64,000 nt of DNA from Pelomonas sp965229315 (GTDB taxonomy: Bacteria; Pseudomonadota; Gammaproteobacteria; Burkholderiales; Burkholderiaceae_C), in the NCBI RefSeq assembly GCF_965229315.1, contig NZ_CBDDJA010000001.1, positions 682,001 to 746,000 of the forward strand, in the 5' to 3' direction. Within the stretch, counting starts at the first letter, position 1. The number at the start of each line of letters is the position of its first letter. A program made the position numbers and the translations under genes. Positions 50,962 to 59,563 of the stretch are shown here, in pieces. The notes under the pieces were generated by a model. The model saw only the letters and a program-made list of their open reading frames with translations. It was not told the origin of the DNA and did not search any database.

Positions 50962-51090
50962 CGTCAGGGCTCCGGGGCAGAACTGCTAAGTCCCCAACTG
51001 TGCCGCATCCGGGCGCCGGGCCCAACCGTCATTTCCGCGACGGGTCTGGGGCCAGAATGCCGGACATCGCCACGCACCGCAGACCCGACC

Positions 51091-51438
51091 ATGCCCCAGA
51101 TGCTGCTCATCGTCGAACCCATCGGCCAGCGCGCCGAACGCGGCCGCGTCGCCGGCGAAGCGGTCTACCAGCAGATGCTGGACTTCGCCGCGGCGATGAA
51201 GGACGCCGGCCTGCTGCTGGCCTGCAACTCGCTGGGCACCGCGGCCAGGCGCCTGACCCGGCGCGGCGGCAGCACGGAGGTCTGGGACGGCCCGTTCGCC
51301 GAGGCCAAGGAGATGGTGGGCGGCTTCTTCCTGCTCGACACCGAAGACCCGGCGGTTGCCATGGCGTGGGCCGAACGCTGCCCGGCCGCCGGTTGGTCCA
51401 CCGTGGAGATCCGCGGCGTGGGCCCCTGTTACCTGTGA
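51091..51438 (+). CDS. YCII/DGPF-domain protein
   Basis: A 115-residue protein of the YciI-related (DGPF) family. The hallmark DGPFAEAKEMVGGFFLLD is present, with the preceding AMKDAGLLLACNSLG helix. These small proteins form dimers with a putative active-site His/Asp and are often linked to ECF42 sigma factors. The gene lies 324 bases upstream of the ECF42 operon, which begins with a second DGPF protein, but it has no visible ECF42-type promoter of its own. It is divergent from the frameshifted kinase. Confidence 0.87.
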   Translation: MPQMLLIVEPIGQRAERGRVAGEAVYQQMLDFAAAMKDAGLLLACNSLGTAARRLTRRGGSTEVWDGPFAEAKEMVGGFFLLDTEDPAVAMAWAERCPAAGWSTVEIRGVGPCYL

Positions 51439-51679
51439 GCCCCTCGTCCGGCCTCGCCGCGCTGGACGCGGGCGGGTCCGACCGGGACCGCGCCGTGGCC
51501 AGGGCCGCAGCGCTTCGCCAGGCACGTCGCGCCCACCGGGCGCAACGTGTCCGGGCTCAGCCCCCGAGGGGACGGCGATGCTCGCGGGGCGTGCCCCTCG
51601 CACATCGCCGGACGGGCCGGCTTGGGAGCGGCCCGGCGCTCGGCCCCCTAACTTGATTTTTCAGTAGTTTCCCGGGGAC
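51439..51679. other. Intergenic region without a recognised gene
   Basis: This is the first part of a 323-base gap. It has an imperfect inverted repeat around 51572-51605 (GCGATGCTCGCGGGGC and the facing CCCCTCGCACATCGC) that may terminate the DGPF gene. No protein-like frame with a ribosome binding site is seen. The rest of the gap holds the ECF42-type promoter. Confidence 0.4.
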
Positions 51680-51706
51680 TGTCGAATCCGGCCCGGCAGG
51701 ATCGTC
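51680..51706 (+). promoter_or_regulatory. ECF42-type promoter of the DGPF/sigma operon
   Basis: TGTCGA (51680-51685) and CGTC (51703-51706) are 17 bases apart. Published ECF42 target promoters have TGTCGA at -35 and CG(A/T)C at -10. It lies 56 bases before the start of the operon that ends with the ECF42 sigma gene, so the operon is probably autoregulated. Confidence 0.65.
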
Positions 51707-51761
51707 GTGGGCATGAAGGCGGCAAAGGACACCGCGCCGCCCCCCACCCAGGAGACCTGTC

Positions 51762-52166
51762 ATGCGATTCATGATCCAAGTCCGCGCCACCGACGTCAGC
51801 GAGCGCGGCGAGCGGCCCGGCCCGGAGTACGCCCAGCTGTTCGAGGCCATGGGCGCCTTCCATGAGGAGATGGCGCGCGCCGGCGTGCTGCTGGACGGCG
51901 CCGGCCTGCGTCCCAGCCGCGATGGCTGGCGCCAGCGCTACGGCGCCGACGGCCGCCACCAGGTCGTCGATGGCCCCTTCGCCGAGACCAAGGAGCTGAT
52001 CGCCGGCTACTCCCTCATCCAGGTGCGTTCCGTCGAGGAGGCCCGCGCCTGGGCCAGCCGCTTTCCGGCGCCCTTCGTGGGCATGGCCTGCGAGGTCGAG
52101 GTGCGACGCCTGTACGAGGACGCCGACTTCGCGCCCGGCGGCGACATGGATATCCGCACCGCATGA
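51762..52166 (+). CDS. YCII/DGPF-domain protein, first gene of the ECF42 operon
   Basis: A 134-residue YciI-related protein. The hallmark is VVDGPFAETKELIAGYSLIQV, preceded by FEAMGAFHEEMARAGVLLDGAGL. GGAGAC is 5-10 bases upstream of the ATG. DGPF proteins are the conserved companions of ECF42 sigma factors and are part of the regulon in the systems studied; their activity is not known. The gene has the ECF42-type promoter directly upstream and is followed by two SRPBCC genes; an ATG overlaps its stop, but the next start is probably 52178. Confidence 0.92.
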   Translation: MRFMIQVRATDVSERGERPGPEYAQLFEAMGAFHEEMARAGVLLDGAGLRPSRDGWRQRYGADGRHQVVDGPFAETKELIAGYSLIQVRSVEEARAWASRFPAPFVGMACEVEVRRLYEDADFAPGGDMDIRTA

Positions 52167-52177
52167 GGCCCCGAGTC

Positions 52178-52717
52178 ATGAGCATCCTGTCCTATGTCCT
52201 CGCCGCGCTGGCCGTCGCCGTCCTGGCCGTGCTGGCCTATGCGTCCACGCGCCCCGACGAGTTCCGCGTCGAGCGCCGGCTGCGCATCGCGGCCACCCCC
52301 GACCAGCTCTGGCCTCTGGTGGGCGAGCTGCGCGGCTTCAACCGCTGGAACCCCTACGAGCGCAAGGATCCGCTGGTCAAGGGCCAGTACACGGGTGCCG
52401 CCGGCGGCATCGGTTCGCGCTATGCCTGGGAGGGCGACAAGATCGGCGCTGGCAGCCTGGAGATCACCGGCCAGCAGCCCGGCCGCGCCGTGCAGATGAA
52501 ACTGGACTTCCTGAAGCCCTTCGAGGCGCACAACCAGGCCGAGTTCGCGCTGCAGCCGCTGGCCGACGGCGCGACCGAGGTGCGCTGGACGATGGCCGGC
52601 CCGGCCAACTTCGTCAGCAAATTGATGGGCGTGTTCATCAACATGGACCAGATGGTGGGCCGCGACTTCGAGGACGGCCTGCAGAACCTGCGCCAGATCG
52701 CGGAGGCCAAGGGATGA
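52178..52717 (+). CDS. Membrane-anchored SRPBCC (polyketide cyclase-like) protein
   Basis: A 179-residue protein with an N-terminal membrane helix (MSILSYVLAALAVAVLAVLAYAS) and an SRPBCC/START-like domain (about 27-175). ERRLRIAATPDQLWPLVGELRGFNRWNPY is the typical first strand and helix, and the last helix is FEDGLQNLRQIAE. The fold binds hydrophobic ligands in a deep cavity. An ATG at 52163, overlapping the previous stop, would add five residues. It is the second gene of the ECF42 operon, and its stop overlaps the next start (ATGA at 52714-52717). Confidence 0.87.
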   Translation: MSILSYVLAALAVAVLAVLAYASTRPDEFRVERRLRIAATPDQLWPLVGELRGFNRWNPYERKDPLVKGQYTGAAGGIGSRYAWEGDKIGAGSLEITGQQPGRAVQMKLDFLKPFEAHNQAEFALQPLADGATEVRWTMAGPANFVSKLMGVFINMDQMVGRDFEDGLQNLRQIAEAKG

Positions 52718-53154
52718 AGGATCTTCAGTTCAACATCGACATCGCCGCACCGGTGGCGCGCGTGTGGGACTGCATGTTCGACCCCCTCGCCTACCGCGAC
52801 TGGACCCGCGCCTTCTGCGAGGGCTCCTACTTCGAAGGCGCCTGGGAGACCGGCCGCCGGCTGCGCTTGCTGGACCCGCAGGGCTTCGGCATGGAGGCCG
52901 TGGTGGACGAATGTCGTCCGCACGCGCTGATGTCGCTGCGACTGGTGGGCGAGATCCAGGACGGCCGCCCGCTGGCCGACAGCCGGCTGCACGCCGAACC
53001 GGCGCACGAGCGCTACGTCTTCAACGCCACGCCGGAGGGCGGCACCCACCTGGTCGTCCACCTGCAGGGCTGGGACGGCTTTCTCGAGTTCCTGCAGGAC
53101 ACCTGGCCCAAGGCACTGCAACGCCTGAAGGCCCTGTCCGAATCCACGCACTGA
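52714..53154 (+). CDS. SRPBCC-domain protein (AHSA1-like)
   Basis: A 146-residue soluble protein of the SRPBCC/AHSA1 type: FNIDIAAPVARVWDCMFDPLAYRDW at the start and GWDGFLEFLQDTWPKALQRLKAL as the C-terminal helix over the cavity. It has no membrane helix, unlike the preceding paralogue-like gene. It overlaps that gene by 4 bases and is followed by the first VOC gene after 11 bases. AHSA1-like proteins are frequent in ECF42-type operons; ligand and function are unknown. Confidence 0.88.
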   Translation: MKDLQFNIDIAAPVARVWDCMFDPLAYRDWTRAFCEGSYFEGAWETGRRLRLLDPQGFGMEAVVDECRPHALMSLRLVGEIQDGRPLADSRLHAEPAHERYVFNATPEGGTHLVVHLQGWDGFLEFLQDTWPKALQRLKALSESTH

Positions 53155-53165
53155 AAGGACCCGTC

Positions 53166-53570
53166 ATGCACAAGCAGATCTACGTCAACCTGCCCGTCAA
53201 GGACCTGCCCGCCAGCAAGGCCTTCTTCGAGGCCGTCGGCTACCGCTTCAACCCGCAGTTCACCAACGACAAGGGCGCCAGCCTCGAACTGGGCGAGAAC
53301 CTCTACGCCATGCTGCTGGCCGAGGACTTCGCCCGCACCTTCACCCCCAAGGCCTTCATCGACCACAAGACGTCCACCGGCGGCTGGGTGTGCCTGAGCT
53401 GCGACAGCCGCGAGGAGGTCGATGCCCTCGTCGCCAAGGCGAAGGCCGCCGGCGGCAACATCCCGGGCGAGGCGCAGGACCACGGCTTCATGTACGGCCA
53501 CGGCTTTGAAGACCTCGACGGCCACCACTGGGAACTGGTCCACATGACAGGCATGCCCTCGCAGGCCTGA
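53166..53570 (+). CDS. VOC-superfamily protein (glyoxalase-like)
   Basis: A 134-residue protein with one complete VOC module pair: IYVNLPVKDLPASKAFFEAVGY and ALVAKAKAAGGNIPGEAQDHGFMYGHGFEDLDGHHWELVHM. The final DGHHWEL is the typical metal-binding end. AAGGAC is 7 bases before the ATG. It is the fourth gene of the ECF42 operon. The family includes glyoxalases, dioxygenases and fosfomycin/bleomycin resistance proteins; no substrate can be inferred. Confidence 0.9.
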   Translation: MHKQIYVNLPVKDLPASKAFFEAVGYRFNPQFTNDKGASLELGENLYAMLLAEDFARTFTPKAFIDHKTSTGGWVCLSCDSREEVDALVAKAKAAGGNIPGEAQDHGFMYGHGFEDLDGHHWELVHMTGMPSQA

Positions 53571-53592
53571 CGCCACCATCAAGGAGACCGCC

Positions 53593-54078
53593 ATGAAGAT
53601 TCAACAAAAACTGACCCCGTTCATCTGGTACGAGAAGGGTGCCGAAGACGCCGTCGCGCACTACCTGAAGGTGTTCGGCGCCGGCGAGGTGCGGCACACG
53701 CAGCGCTGGGGCGAGAACTCGCCGGGCGCGGCCGGCTCGGTCATGGTGGTGCAGTTCGAGCTGCTGGGCCAGCAGATGACGGCCTTCAACGGCGGGCCGC
53801 ACTTCAAGCTCACCGAGGCGTTCTCGCTGATGGTCGCCTGTGACGACCAGGCCGAGATCGACCACCTGTGGGAACAGCTGCAGGCACACGGTGGCAAGCC
53901 CAAGGCCTGCGGCTGGGTCGAGGACGCCTGGGGCCTGTCCTGGCAGATCATCCCGGCGGCGTGGTTCGACATGATCCGCGACCCCGACCCGGCCCGCGTG
54001 CAGCGCGTGTTCGAGGCGATCTGGGCGATGGAGAAGATCGACTTGGCCGCGCTGCAACGCGCCTACGCAGGGACCTGA
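53593..54078 (+). CDS. VOC-superfamily PhnB-like protein
   Basis: A 161-residue protein of the PhnB/3-demethylubiquinone-9 methyltransferase-like VOC group: LTPFIWYEKGAEDAVAHYLKVFG, VMVVQFELLGQQMTAFNGGP, and DAWGLSWQIIP close to the C-terminus. The ribosome binding site AAGGAG is 7 bases upstream. These proteins bind metals or substrates through the paired VOC modules, but the family name does not imply ubiquinone methylation. It is the fifth gene of the operon, and the sigma factor gene follows 4 bases after its stop. Confidence 0.92.
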   Translation: MKIQQKLTPFIWYEKGAEDAVAHYLKVFGAGEVRHTQRWGENSPGAAGSVMVVQFELLGQQMTAFNGGPHFKLTEAFSLMVACDDQAEIDHLWEQLQAHGGKPKACGWVEDAWGLSWQIIPAAWFDMIRDPDPARVQRVFEAIWAMEKIDLAALQRAYAGT

Positions 54079-54082
54079 CCGG

Positions 54083-55342
54083 GTGACGCATGCCGACCTC
54101 GCCGCCGGCGTCTGGCGCATCGAGCGCAGCCGCCTCGTCGGCGCGGCGGCCAAGCTGCTGCGCGACCTGGACGAGGCCGAGGACTGCGCGCAGGACGCGC
54201 TCATCGCGGCGCTGGAGGTGTGGCCGCGCGATGGCGCGCCCGACAACCCGGCCGCCTGGCTGATGACCACCACCCGCCACAAGGCCCTCGACCGCCTGCG
54301 CCGCCGCGCGATGCTGCAGCGAGAGCACGAGGCGCTGGCGGCCGACGACGTGGCCGCGCAGGTGCACGTGGTGCCCGACTTCGTCGACCAGCTCGACGCC
54401 GCGCGCGACCAGGCCGAGATCGGCGACGAGCTGCTGCGCCTCATCTTCATCGCCTGCCACCCGGTGCTGTCACGCGAGGCCCAGGTCGCGCTGACGCTGC
54501 GCCTGCTGGGCGGCCTGGAGACGGCCGAGATCGCCCGCGCCTTCCTCGTGCCCGAGGCCACCGTGGCGCAGCGCATCGTGCGCGCGAAGAAGGCGCTGCA
54601 TGGCCAGGCCTTCGAGCTGCCCGGGGCCGACGAGCGCGGCGAGCGCCTGGGCGGGGTGCTGGCCGTCGTCTACCTGATCTTCAACGAGGGCCACAGCGCC
54701 GGCAGCGGCGCCAGCCTGCTGCGCCCCGCGCTGTGCGATGAAGCGCTGCGCCTGGCGCGGCAGCTGCAGCACCTGCTGCCGGGCGATGCGGACGTGCACG
54801 GCCTGGCCGCGCTGCTGGAGATCCAGGCCTCGCGCCTGCCCGCCCGGCTGGACGCGCAAGGTCGCCCCGTGCTGCTGCCCGACCAGGATCGCCGCCGCTG
54901 GGACCGTCTGCTGATCCAGCGCGGCCTGGCCGCGCTGGCCCGCGCGCAGCAGCTCGATGCGGGCAGCCCGTACACGCTGCAGGCCACCATCGCCGCCTGC
55001 CATGCCCGCGCGGCGCGCGCGCAGGACACCGACTGGCGCGCCATCGTTGCCGGCTACGACCGACTGTTGGCGCTCAACGCCTCGCCCGTCATCGCGCTGA
55101 ACCGCGCGGTCGCCGTCAGCTTCGCGGACGGCCCGGCCGCGGCGCTGCCGTTGCTGGACGCGCTGGCCGCCGAGCCGCAGCTTGAGCGCTACCCCTTCCT
55201 GGCCGGCGCGCAGGCGGACGTGCTGGAGCGCCTGGGCCGCCCCGCCGAGGCGCGCGAGGCCTACCTGCGCGCGGCGGCGCTGACAGACAACGATGTACAG
55301 CGCCAGTTGCTGCAGGAGCGCGCGGCGCGGCTGGCGAACTGA
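54083..55342 (+). CDS. ECF42-type RNA polymerase sigma factor with C-terminal extension
   Basis: A 419-residue sigma factor with a GTG start. Region 2 includes LLRDLDEAEDCAQDALIAALE and NPAAWLMTTTRHKALDRLRRR; region 4 has LTLRLLGGLETAEIARAFLVPEATVAQRIVRAKKAL. The long C-terminal part (about 190-419), with VYLIFNEGHSAGSG, DEALRLARQL and TPR-like helices, is the mark of the ECF42/SigI-like group (DUF6596), which has no dedicated anti-sigma factor; the extension is thought to control activity. It is the last gene of the DGPF/SRPBCC/VOC operon, whose promoter has the ECF42 motif, so positive autoregulation is likely. The signal is unknown. Confidence 0.93.
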   Translation: MTHADLAAGVWRIERSRLVGAAAKLLRDLDEAEDCAQDALIAALEVWPRDGAPDNPAAWLMTTTRHKALDRLRRRAMLQREHEALAADDVAAQVHVVPDFVDQLDAARDQAEIGDELLRLIFIACHPVLSREAQVALTLRLLGGLETAEIARAFLVPEATVAQRIVRAKKALHGQAFELPGADERGERLGGVLAVVYLIFNEGHSAGSGASLLRPALCDEALRLARQLQHLLPGDADVHGLAALLEIQASRLPARLDAQGRPVLLPDQDRRRWDRLLIQRGLAALARAQQLDAGSPYTLQATIAACHARAARAQDTDWRAIVAGYDRLLALNASPVIALNRAVAVSFADGPAAALPLLDALAAEPQLERYPFLAGAQADVLERLGRPAEAREAYLRAAALTDNDVQRQLLQERAARLAN

Positions 55343-55414
55343 GGTCCGGCGGGGCCGGTTGCTTCCGTAAGTAAAGCGCTGCGACCGCCGCCGGCAGTCG
55401 CTACGCTCCGAGGC

Positions 55415-55885
55415 ATGACCACCGACTCTCTGGAATACGCGGGCTTCTGGGTGCGCGTCGGCGCCTCGCTCATCGACACGGTGCTGGTGCTGTGCGTCAC
55501 CCTGCCCGCGCTGATCGCCGTCTACGGCTGGGCCTACTTCAGCATGCCGCAGACCGGCACGGTGGTGGGCACCGCCGACTTCCTCATTTCATGGGTGGCG
55601 CCCGCCGTCGCGGTGGTGGCGTTCTGGCTCTACAAGCAGGCCACGCCCGGCAAGATGGCCCTGCACCTGCGCATCGTGGACGCCCGGACCGGGCACGCGA
55701 TCACCGCCGGGCAGTCCATCGGCCGCTACCTGGGCTACTTCGTGTCCACGATCCCGCTGGGGCTGGGCCTGATCTGGGTGGCCTTCGACCCGAAGAAGCA
55801 GGGCTGGCACGACAAGCTGGCCGGCACCGTGGTCGTCCGGTCCAAGGCGCGCGGCCCGCAGCCCGTCACGTTCGAGCAGCCCTGA
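55415..55885 (+). CDS. RDD-family membrane protein
   Basis: A 156-residue inner membrane protein with three hydrophobic segments. The N-terminus EYAGFWVRVGASLIDTVLV has the conserved Arg and Asp that name the family, and the loop KQATPGKMALHLRIVDARTG is also typical. The C-terminus KKQGWHDKLAGTVVVR is the usual closing motif. RDD proteins have been linked to ion exchange in a few cases, but most are uncharacterised. It stands 72 bases downstream of the sigma factor gene and seems independent of it. Confidence 0.9.
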   Translation: MTTDSLEYAGFWVRVGASLIDTVLVLCVTLPALIAVYGWAYFSMPQTGTVVGTADFLISWVAPAVAVVAFWLYKQATPGKMALHLRIVDARTGHAITAGQSIGRYLGYFVSTIPLGLGLIWVAFDPKKQGWHDKLAGTVVVRSKARGPQPVTFEQP

Positions 55886-55949
55886 CGGGCGGCGCCCCCG
55901 CAGCGGGGCGCATGGGAAGATGCGCGCCCCGCCCGGGTTGCCGCCGCCG

Positions 55950-57188
55950 ATGACCGACTCCCGCTCCGACCCTGATGCGTCACCGGCGCCGCCCGCGCCC
56001 TGGCCTGGCCACACCGCCGACTCCCGCGAGTTCCGCCAGGTGCTGGTGGCGCTGACCGCGGCCGGTGTCGCCACCTTCGCCCAGCTGTACGCGCCGCAAG
56101 GCGTGCTGCCGCGCATCGCCGAAGGGCTGCAGGTGCGGCCCGACCAGGCCGCGCTGCTGATCTCGGTGGCCACCATCGGCCTGGCCGCGGGCGTGCTGCC
56201 GTGGTCGTGGCTGTCGGACCGCTTCGGCCGCGTCTGGGCGATGAAGGTCTCGCTCATCCTCGCCACGCTGCTGGGCCTGGCCAGCACGGCCTGCACCGGC
56301 CTGGAGCCCATCCTGCTGCTGCGGGCGCTGGAGGGCTTCGCACTCGGCGGCCTGCCCGCGGCCGCCATCACCTACCTGAACGAGGAGGTGCACCCCGCCA
56401 GCGCGCCGATGGCGGCAGCCATCTACGTGTCGGGCACGACGCTGGGCGGGCTGCTGGGGCGGGTGGTCGCCGTGCCGGTGGCCGATGCGCTGGGCTGGCG
56501 CGGCGCGCTGCTGTGCGTGACGCTGATCGCGGCGGTCGGCACGGCCGTGTTCCTGTGCAGCGTGCCGGCCGCGCGCGGTTTTCGCTCGGGCGCGGCCCAC
56601 CGGCTGCCGGTGCTGCGTGCCGTCGCCGCGAGCCTGCGCCGGCCCGACCTGCTGGTGCTGTTCCTGCAGGGCTTTTTGCTGATGGGCGGGCTGGTCAGCA
56701 TCTACAACTACATGACCTTCCACCTGGAAGGCCCGCCCTTCCTGCTGGCGCCCGCCACCGTCGCGCTGCTGCTGTTCTCGTACCTGGCCGGCACCGGCTC
56801 GGCGAGCCTGGCGGGCTGGCTGGCGCGGCGGCGCGGGCGGCTGGCGGTGCTGTGCGGCGCCATCGCCACGCAGATGCTCGGCGGCGCGCTGATGCTGGGC
56901 ACCGCCACGGCCGTGTTCGTCGTCGGGCTGGTGCTGTTCACGGCCGGCTTCTTCGCCGCGCACGCCATCGCCGCGGGCTGGGTGGGCCACCGCGCCACCG
57001 TGGGCCGCTCGCAGGCGGCGTCGCTGTACAACCTGTTCTATTACGCCGGCTCCAGCTTCTTCGGCTGGTTCTGCGGCCTCATCTACGTGTTCGCCGGCTG
57101 GCCCGCGACGGTGGGCATGGTGCTGGGACTGGCGGCGCTGTCCGGCGGGCTGGCGGTGTGGCAGCTCAGGGGCGAGCGTCAACCCTGA
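55950..57188 (+). CDS. MFS transporter (YnfM-like)
   Basis: A 412-residue inner membrane transporter with 12 predicted helices. MFS motif A is LSDRFGRVWAMK after helix 2, and LRALEGFALGGLPAAAITYLNEE lies in helices 4-5. The sequence resembles the YnfM/arabinose-efflux group of the superfamily. The start at 55950 (MTDSRSDPD) precedes a polar N-terminus; an ATG 10 codons upstream is less likely. Its 3' end overlaps that of the convergent M14 peptidase gene by 23 bases. Confidence 0.88.
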   Translation: MTDSRSDPDASPAPPAPWPGHTADSREFRQVLVALTAAGVATFAQLYAPQGVLPRIAEGLQVRPDQAALLISVATIGLAAGVLPWSWLSDRFGRVWAMKVSLILATLLGLASTACTGLEPILLLRALEGFALGGLPAAAITYLNEEVHPASAPMAAAIYVSGTTLGGLLGRVVAVPVADALGWRGALLCVTLIAAVGTAVFLCSVPAARGFRSGAAHRLPVLRAVAASLRRPDLLVLFLQGFLLMGGLVSIYNYMTFHLEGPPFLLAPATVALLLFSYLAGTGSASLAGWLARRRGRLAVLCGAIATQMLGGALMLGTATAVFVVGLVLFTAGFFAAHAIAAGWVGHRATVGRSQAASLYNLFYYAGSSFFGWFCGLIYVFAGWPATVGMVLGLAALSGGLAVWQLRGERQP

Positions 57189-58929
57189 ACACCGGGTACA
57201 GGTTCAACCGCTCGTCCCAGCTCGGCGTGCGGCGGTAGAAGAAGTCCAGCCGCTGCTTCGCGCTGGCCGCGAACGCGGCATCGTCCTTCAGGCGGGCCTG
57301 GAACTCGGCGGCCAGCGCGGGGCTGGCGGCGAGCTGCTCGCGGGCGACCTGTTCGGCGACGTAGGCCTCCATGTATTCCTTGGGCTCGAAGGCGTTCGCG
57401 AAGCGGCCCCAGGCGGCCAGCGAATCCGGCGCGTCGGGCTCCAGCAGGTGCATGGCCAGCGCCGACAACGGCTGCGCGATGGGCACGAACAGGCTGCCGG
57501 CCGGCAGTTCGCGCGCGTCGGCCGCCCACTGGCCGTTGAGTGTCATGCGCTGGCGGCCTTCGGTCGTGGTGGCGTCGCGCTTCACGTCTGTGGCGCGAAA
57601 GCTCTGTACCGGCAGCGCTGCGCGCGCCTGCGCCAGCCGCTCGAAACGCACGCCATGCTGCGCCAGCTTGTCGCCCACCCAGGCCGCGTGCTCGGCCGGC
57701 ACGACGTAGCCGGCACCGGGCGCGGCGCGGACGAGATCGGGCACGAGGTGGTCGCGCAGCGGCACGCGCCAGACCTGCGGCGTGCGCTCGTCGTAGCGCG
57801 TCATCAGCGCGCCGGAGATCTCGCTCGTCGTGCGCGTGTAGGCGTAGCCGTGGAACTCGATCTCGCGGGCCTCGTCGGTGGCCTTCCAGGTCAGCGCCAG
57901 CTCGGCGGGTGTGCGGGCGTCGGCGGCCTGCGCGGTGCGCAGCCAGTCGCGGCCGTGCGCGGCGACCTGCGCCAGCACCGCGTCCACGGTCTGGCGCATC
58001 AGCCGCACGCGGGTGGGGTAGTCGCGCCAGGAGTGCGTCTCCACCAGCATGCCCAGCCGGTTGCGCAGCACGAAGTAGCCGGTGGAAAAGCGCGGCGTCG
58101 ACACGCTGTCGCGGAAGCCGCTGGCCGGGTCGTCTTCCTTCACGAACGACGGGTAGAACGGCAGCGGCTGCGCGCCCTGTTCGGCCAGCGTGGCGATGAC
58201 GGCGTCGCGCCAGGCGCGGCCGGCAGCGCGCAGCGGCACGTCGCCGGACTGCACCGGCTCGACCATGATGGCGATGTCGTGCTGGAACTGCGCGCCGTCG
58301 GTGGTGTGCAGGTCCACGGCCACCAGCGGGTCCCAGGCGCGCACCAGGCCCAGCATGGCCTGCATCTCGGGCGCGTCGGCCTTGGCGTAGTCGCGGTTCA
58401 GGTTGAGGTTCTGCGCCGTCACGCGCCAGCCCATCTGCTCGGGGCCGCGCTGGTTGGGGCGGTTCCAGGCGCCGAAGCGCTCGTGGCCGTCGACGTTGAA
58501 GACCGGCACGAAGACCAGCACCTGGTGTCGCAGCGCGCCGGGCCTGGCGAGCTGCTCGCGCAGCGCCAGGAAGCCGCCGTCCTTGCCCTCGATCTCGCCG
58601 GCATGGATGCCGCCCTGGACCAGCGTGACGGGCAGGCCGCGCCGGCGCGCGGCATCGGGCGTCAGCGCGCCGGACTGGCTGGCGACGACGGCCCACATCG
58701 GCCGGCCCTGCGGCGTGCGGCCGAACACGGTGCAGCGCACGTCGCGCGGGTGGGCGCGGGCGAAGGCGTGGCACAGCTCGCCTACCTCGGCATAGCGCCC
58801 GGTCTGCAGGAAGCCGCTGCGTTCGGCGTGGGTGGTGAGTGGGGCGGCTGGGGCGGCTGGGGCGGCTGGAGCGGCTGGGGTGGGGCCGCTGGCGGCGAGC
58901 GCCAGCAGCAGGGTCAGGCAGTGGCGCAT
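57166..58929 (-). CDS. Exported M14-family zinc carboxypeptidase
   Basis: A 587-residue metallopeptidase with a signal peptide followed by an Ala-Ala-Pro repeat (residues about 18-31). Zinc ligands are in GGIHAGEIEGKDGG (His and Glu) and VAVDLHTTDG (His); the catalytic Glu is in MLVETHSW, and RPNQRGPEQMGWR and NLNRDY bind substrate in the family. The C-terminal half (about 330-587) is a beta-rich extension. It should cleave amino acids from peptides in the periplasm. The start overlaps the stop of the DUF2242 lipoprotein gene by one base (TGATG), so the two are coupled. Confidence 0.9.
   Translation of the reverse strand: MRHCLTLLLALAASGPTPAAPAAPAAPAAPLTTHAERSGFLQTGRYAEVGELCHAFARAHPRDVRCTVFGRTPQGRPMWAVVASQSGALTPDAARRRGLPVTLVQGGIHAGEIEGKDGGFLALREQLARPGALRHQVLVFVPVFNVDGHERFGAWNRPNQRGPEQMGWRVTAQNLNLNRDYAKADAPEMQAMLGLVRAWDPLVAVDLHTTDGAQFQHDIAIMVEPVQSGDVPLRAAGRAWRDAVIATLAEQGAQPLPFYPSFVKEDDPASGFRDSVSTPRFSTGYFVLRNRLGMLVETHSWRDYPTRVRLMRQTVDAVLAQVAAHGRDWLRTAQAADARTPAELALTWKATDEAREIEFHGYAYTRTTSEISGALMTRYDERTPQVWRVPLRDHLVPDLVRAAPGAGYVVPAEHAAWVGDKLAQHGVRFERLAQARAALPVQSFRATDVKRDATTTEGRQRMTLNGQWAADARELPAGSLFVPIAQPLSALAMHLLEPDAPDSLAAWGRFANAFEPKEYMEAYVAEQVAREQLAASPALAAEFQARLKDDAAFAASAKQRLDFFYRRTPSWDERLNLYPVFRVDARP
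58841..58876. repeat. 9-bp tandem repeat in the peptidase leader
   Basis: GGGGCGGCT occurs three times exactly and once with one change (GGAGCGGCT). On the minus strand it encodes the Ala-Ala-Pro run after the signal peptide core. Copy number changes would keep the frame. Confidence 0.85.
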
Positions 58930-59477
58930 CAGTGGTCGGGCGTGCTCTCGCGCAGCATGCGCTGCATCAGCGTGAAGAAGCGGTCGTAGAACGGCCCGGC
59001 GGCAATGGTCTCGGAGGCGACCTTGACCATGGAGTCCTGCGACGACGACAGCGGCACCGAGATGGAGCCGATGGCGCTCACGCCCAGGCTCGCCGCGTTG
59101 GGGCTCTTCTTGAGCGCATAGCGGTCCTGCTGGGCGCTGACGTAGGCGGTGGCCACCTGCTGCTTGGGGCCGTCGCCCACGCAGACCACGTTGAACGCGA
59201 TCTCGACGTGGACTTCGCCATCGGGCTGGAAGCGCTTGGCGCCCTGCACGACGCCGCTGCCGGTCTTGCTGATGACGTAGCCCTGGCTCAGCAGCGCACG
59301 GCGGGCGGCCTCGCAGGTGTCGTCGACACTGGCATCGAAGAGGCGCGAGAAGGTTTCGTCGGCATTGAAGCGTTCGCCGAGGTAGACCGACTTGATCGGC
59401 TTGTCCGGCAGAACGCCGCAGCCGGCCAGCAACACGCCGAGCGCGGCGGTCATGGCAAGGGAGCGTAGGCGATGCAT
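58929..59477 (-). CDS. DUF2242 family lipoprotein
   Basis: A 182-residue lipoprotein: the leader MHRLRSLAMTAALGVLLAGCG has a clear lipobox (LLAGC). The mature part matches DUF2242: ADETFSRLFDASVDDTCEAARRALLSQGYVISK and KQQVATAYVSAQQDRYALKK. Two further cysteines (DDTC and NVVC) may form a disulfide. Function is unknown. It ends one base into the start of the M14 peptidase gene, so the two are translated from one message, and the pairing may mean they act together in the envelope. Confidence 0.88.
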   Translation of the reverse strand: MHRLRSLAMTAALGVLLAGCGVLPDKPIKSVYLGERFNADETFSRLFDASVDDTCEAARRALLSQGYVISKTGSGVVQGAKRFQPDGEVHVEIAFNVVCVGDGPKQQVATAYVSAQQDRYALKKSPNAASLGVSAIGSISVPLSSSQDSMVKVASETIAAGPFYDRFFTLMQRMLRESTPDH

Positions 59478-59563
59478 GGCGGGATTATTCCGCGTGAGAT
59501 GGATGACCTTGTTGCTGTAGCGTGTCCGGCCTGGCGGGACACGACGGCCTGCGTTGACGGACC

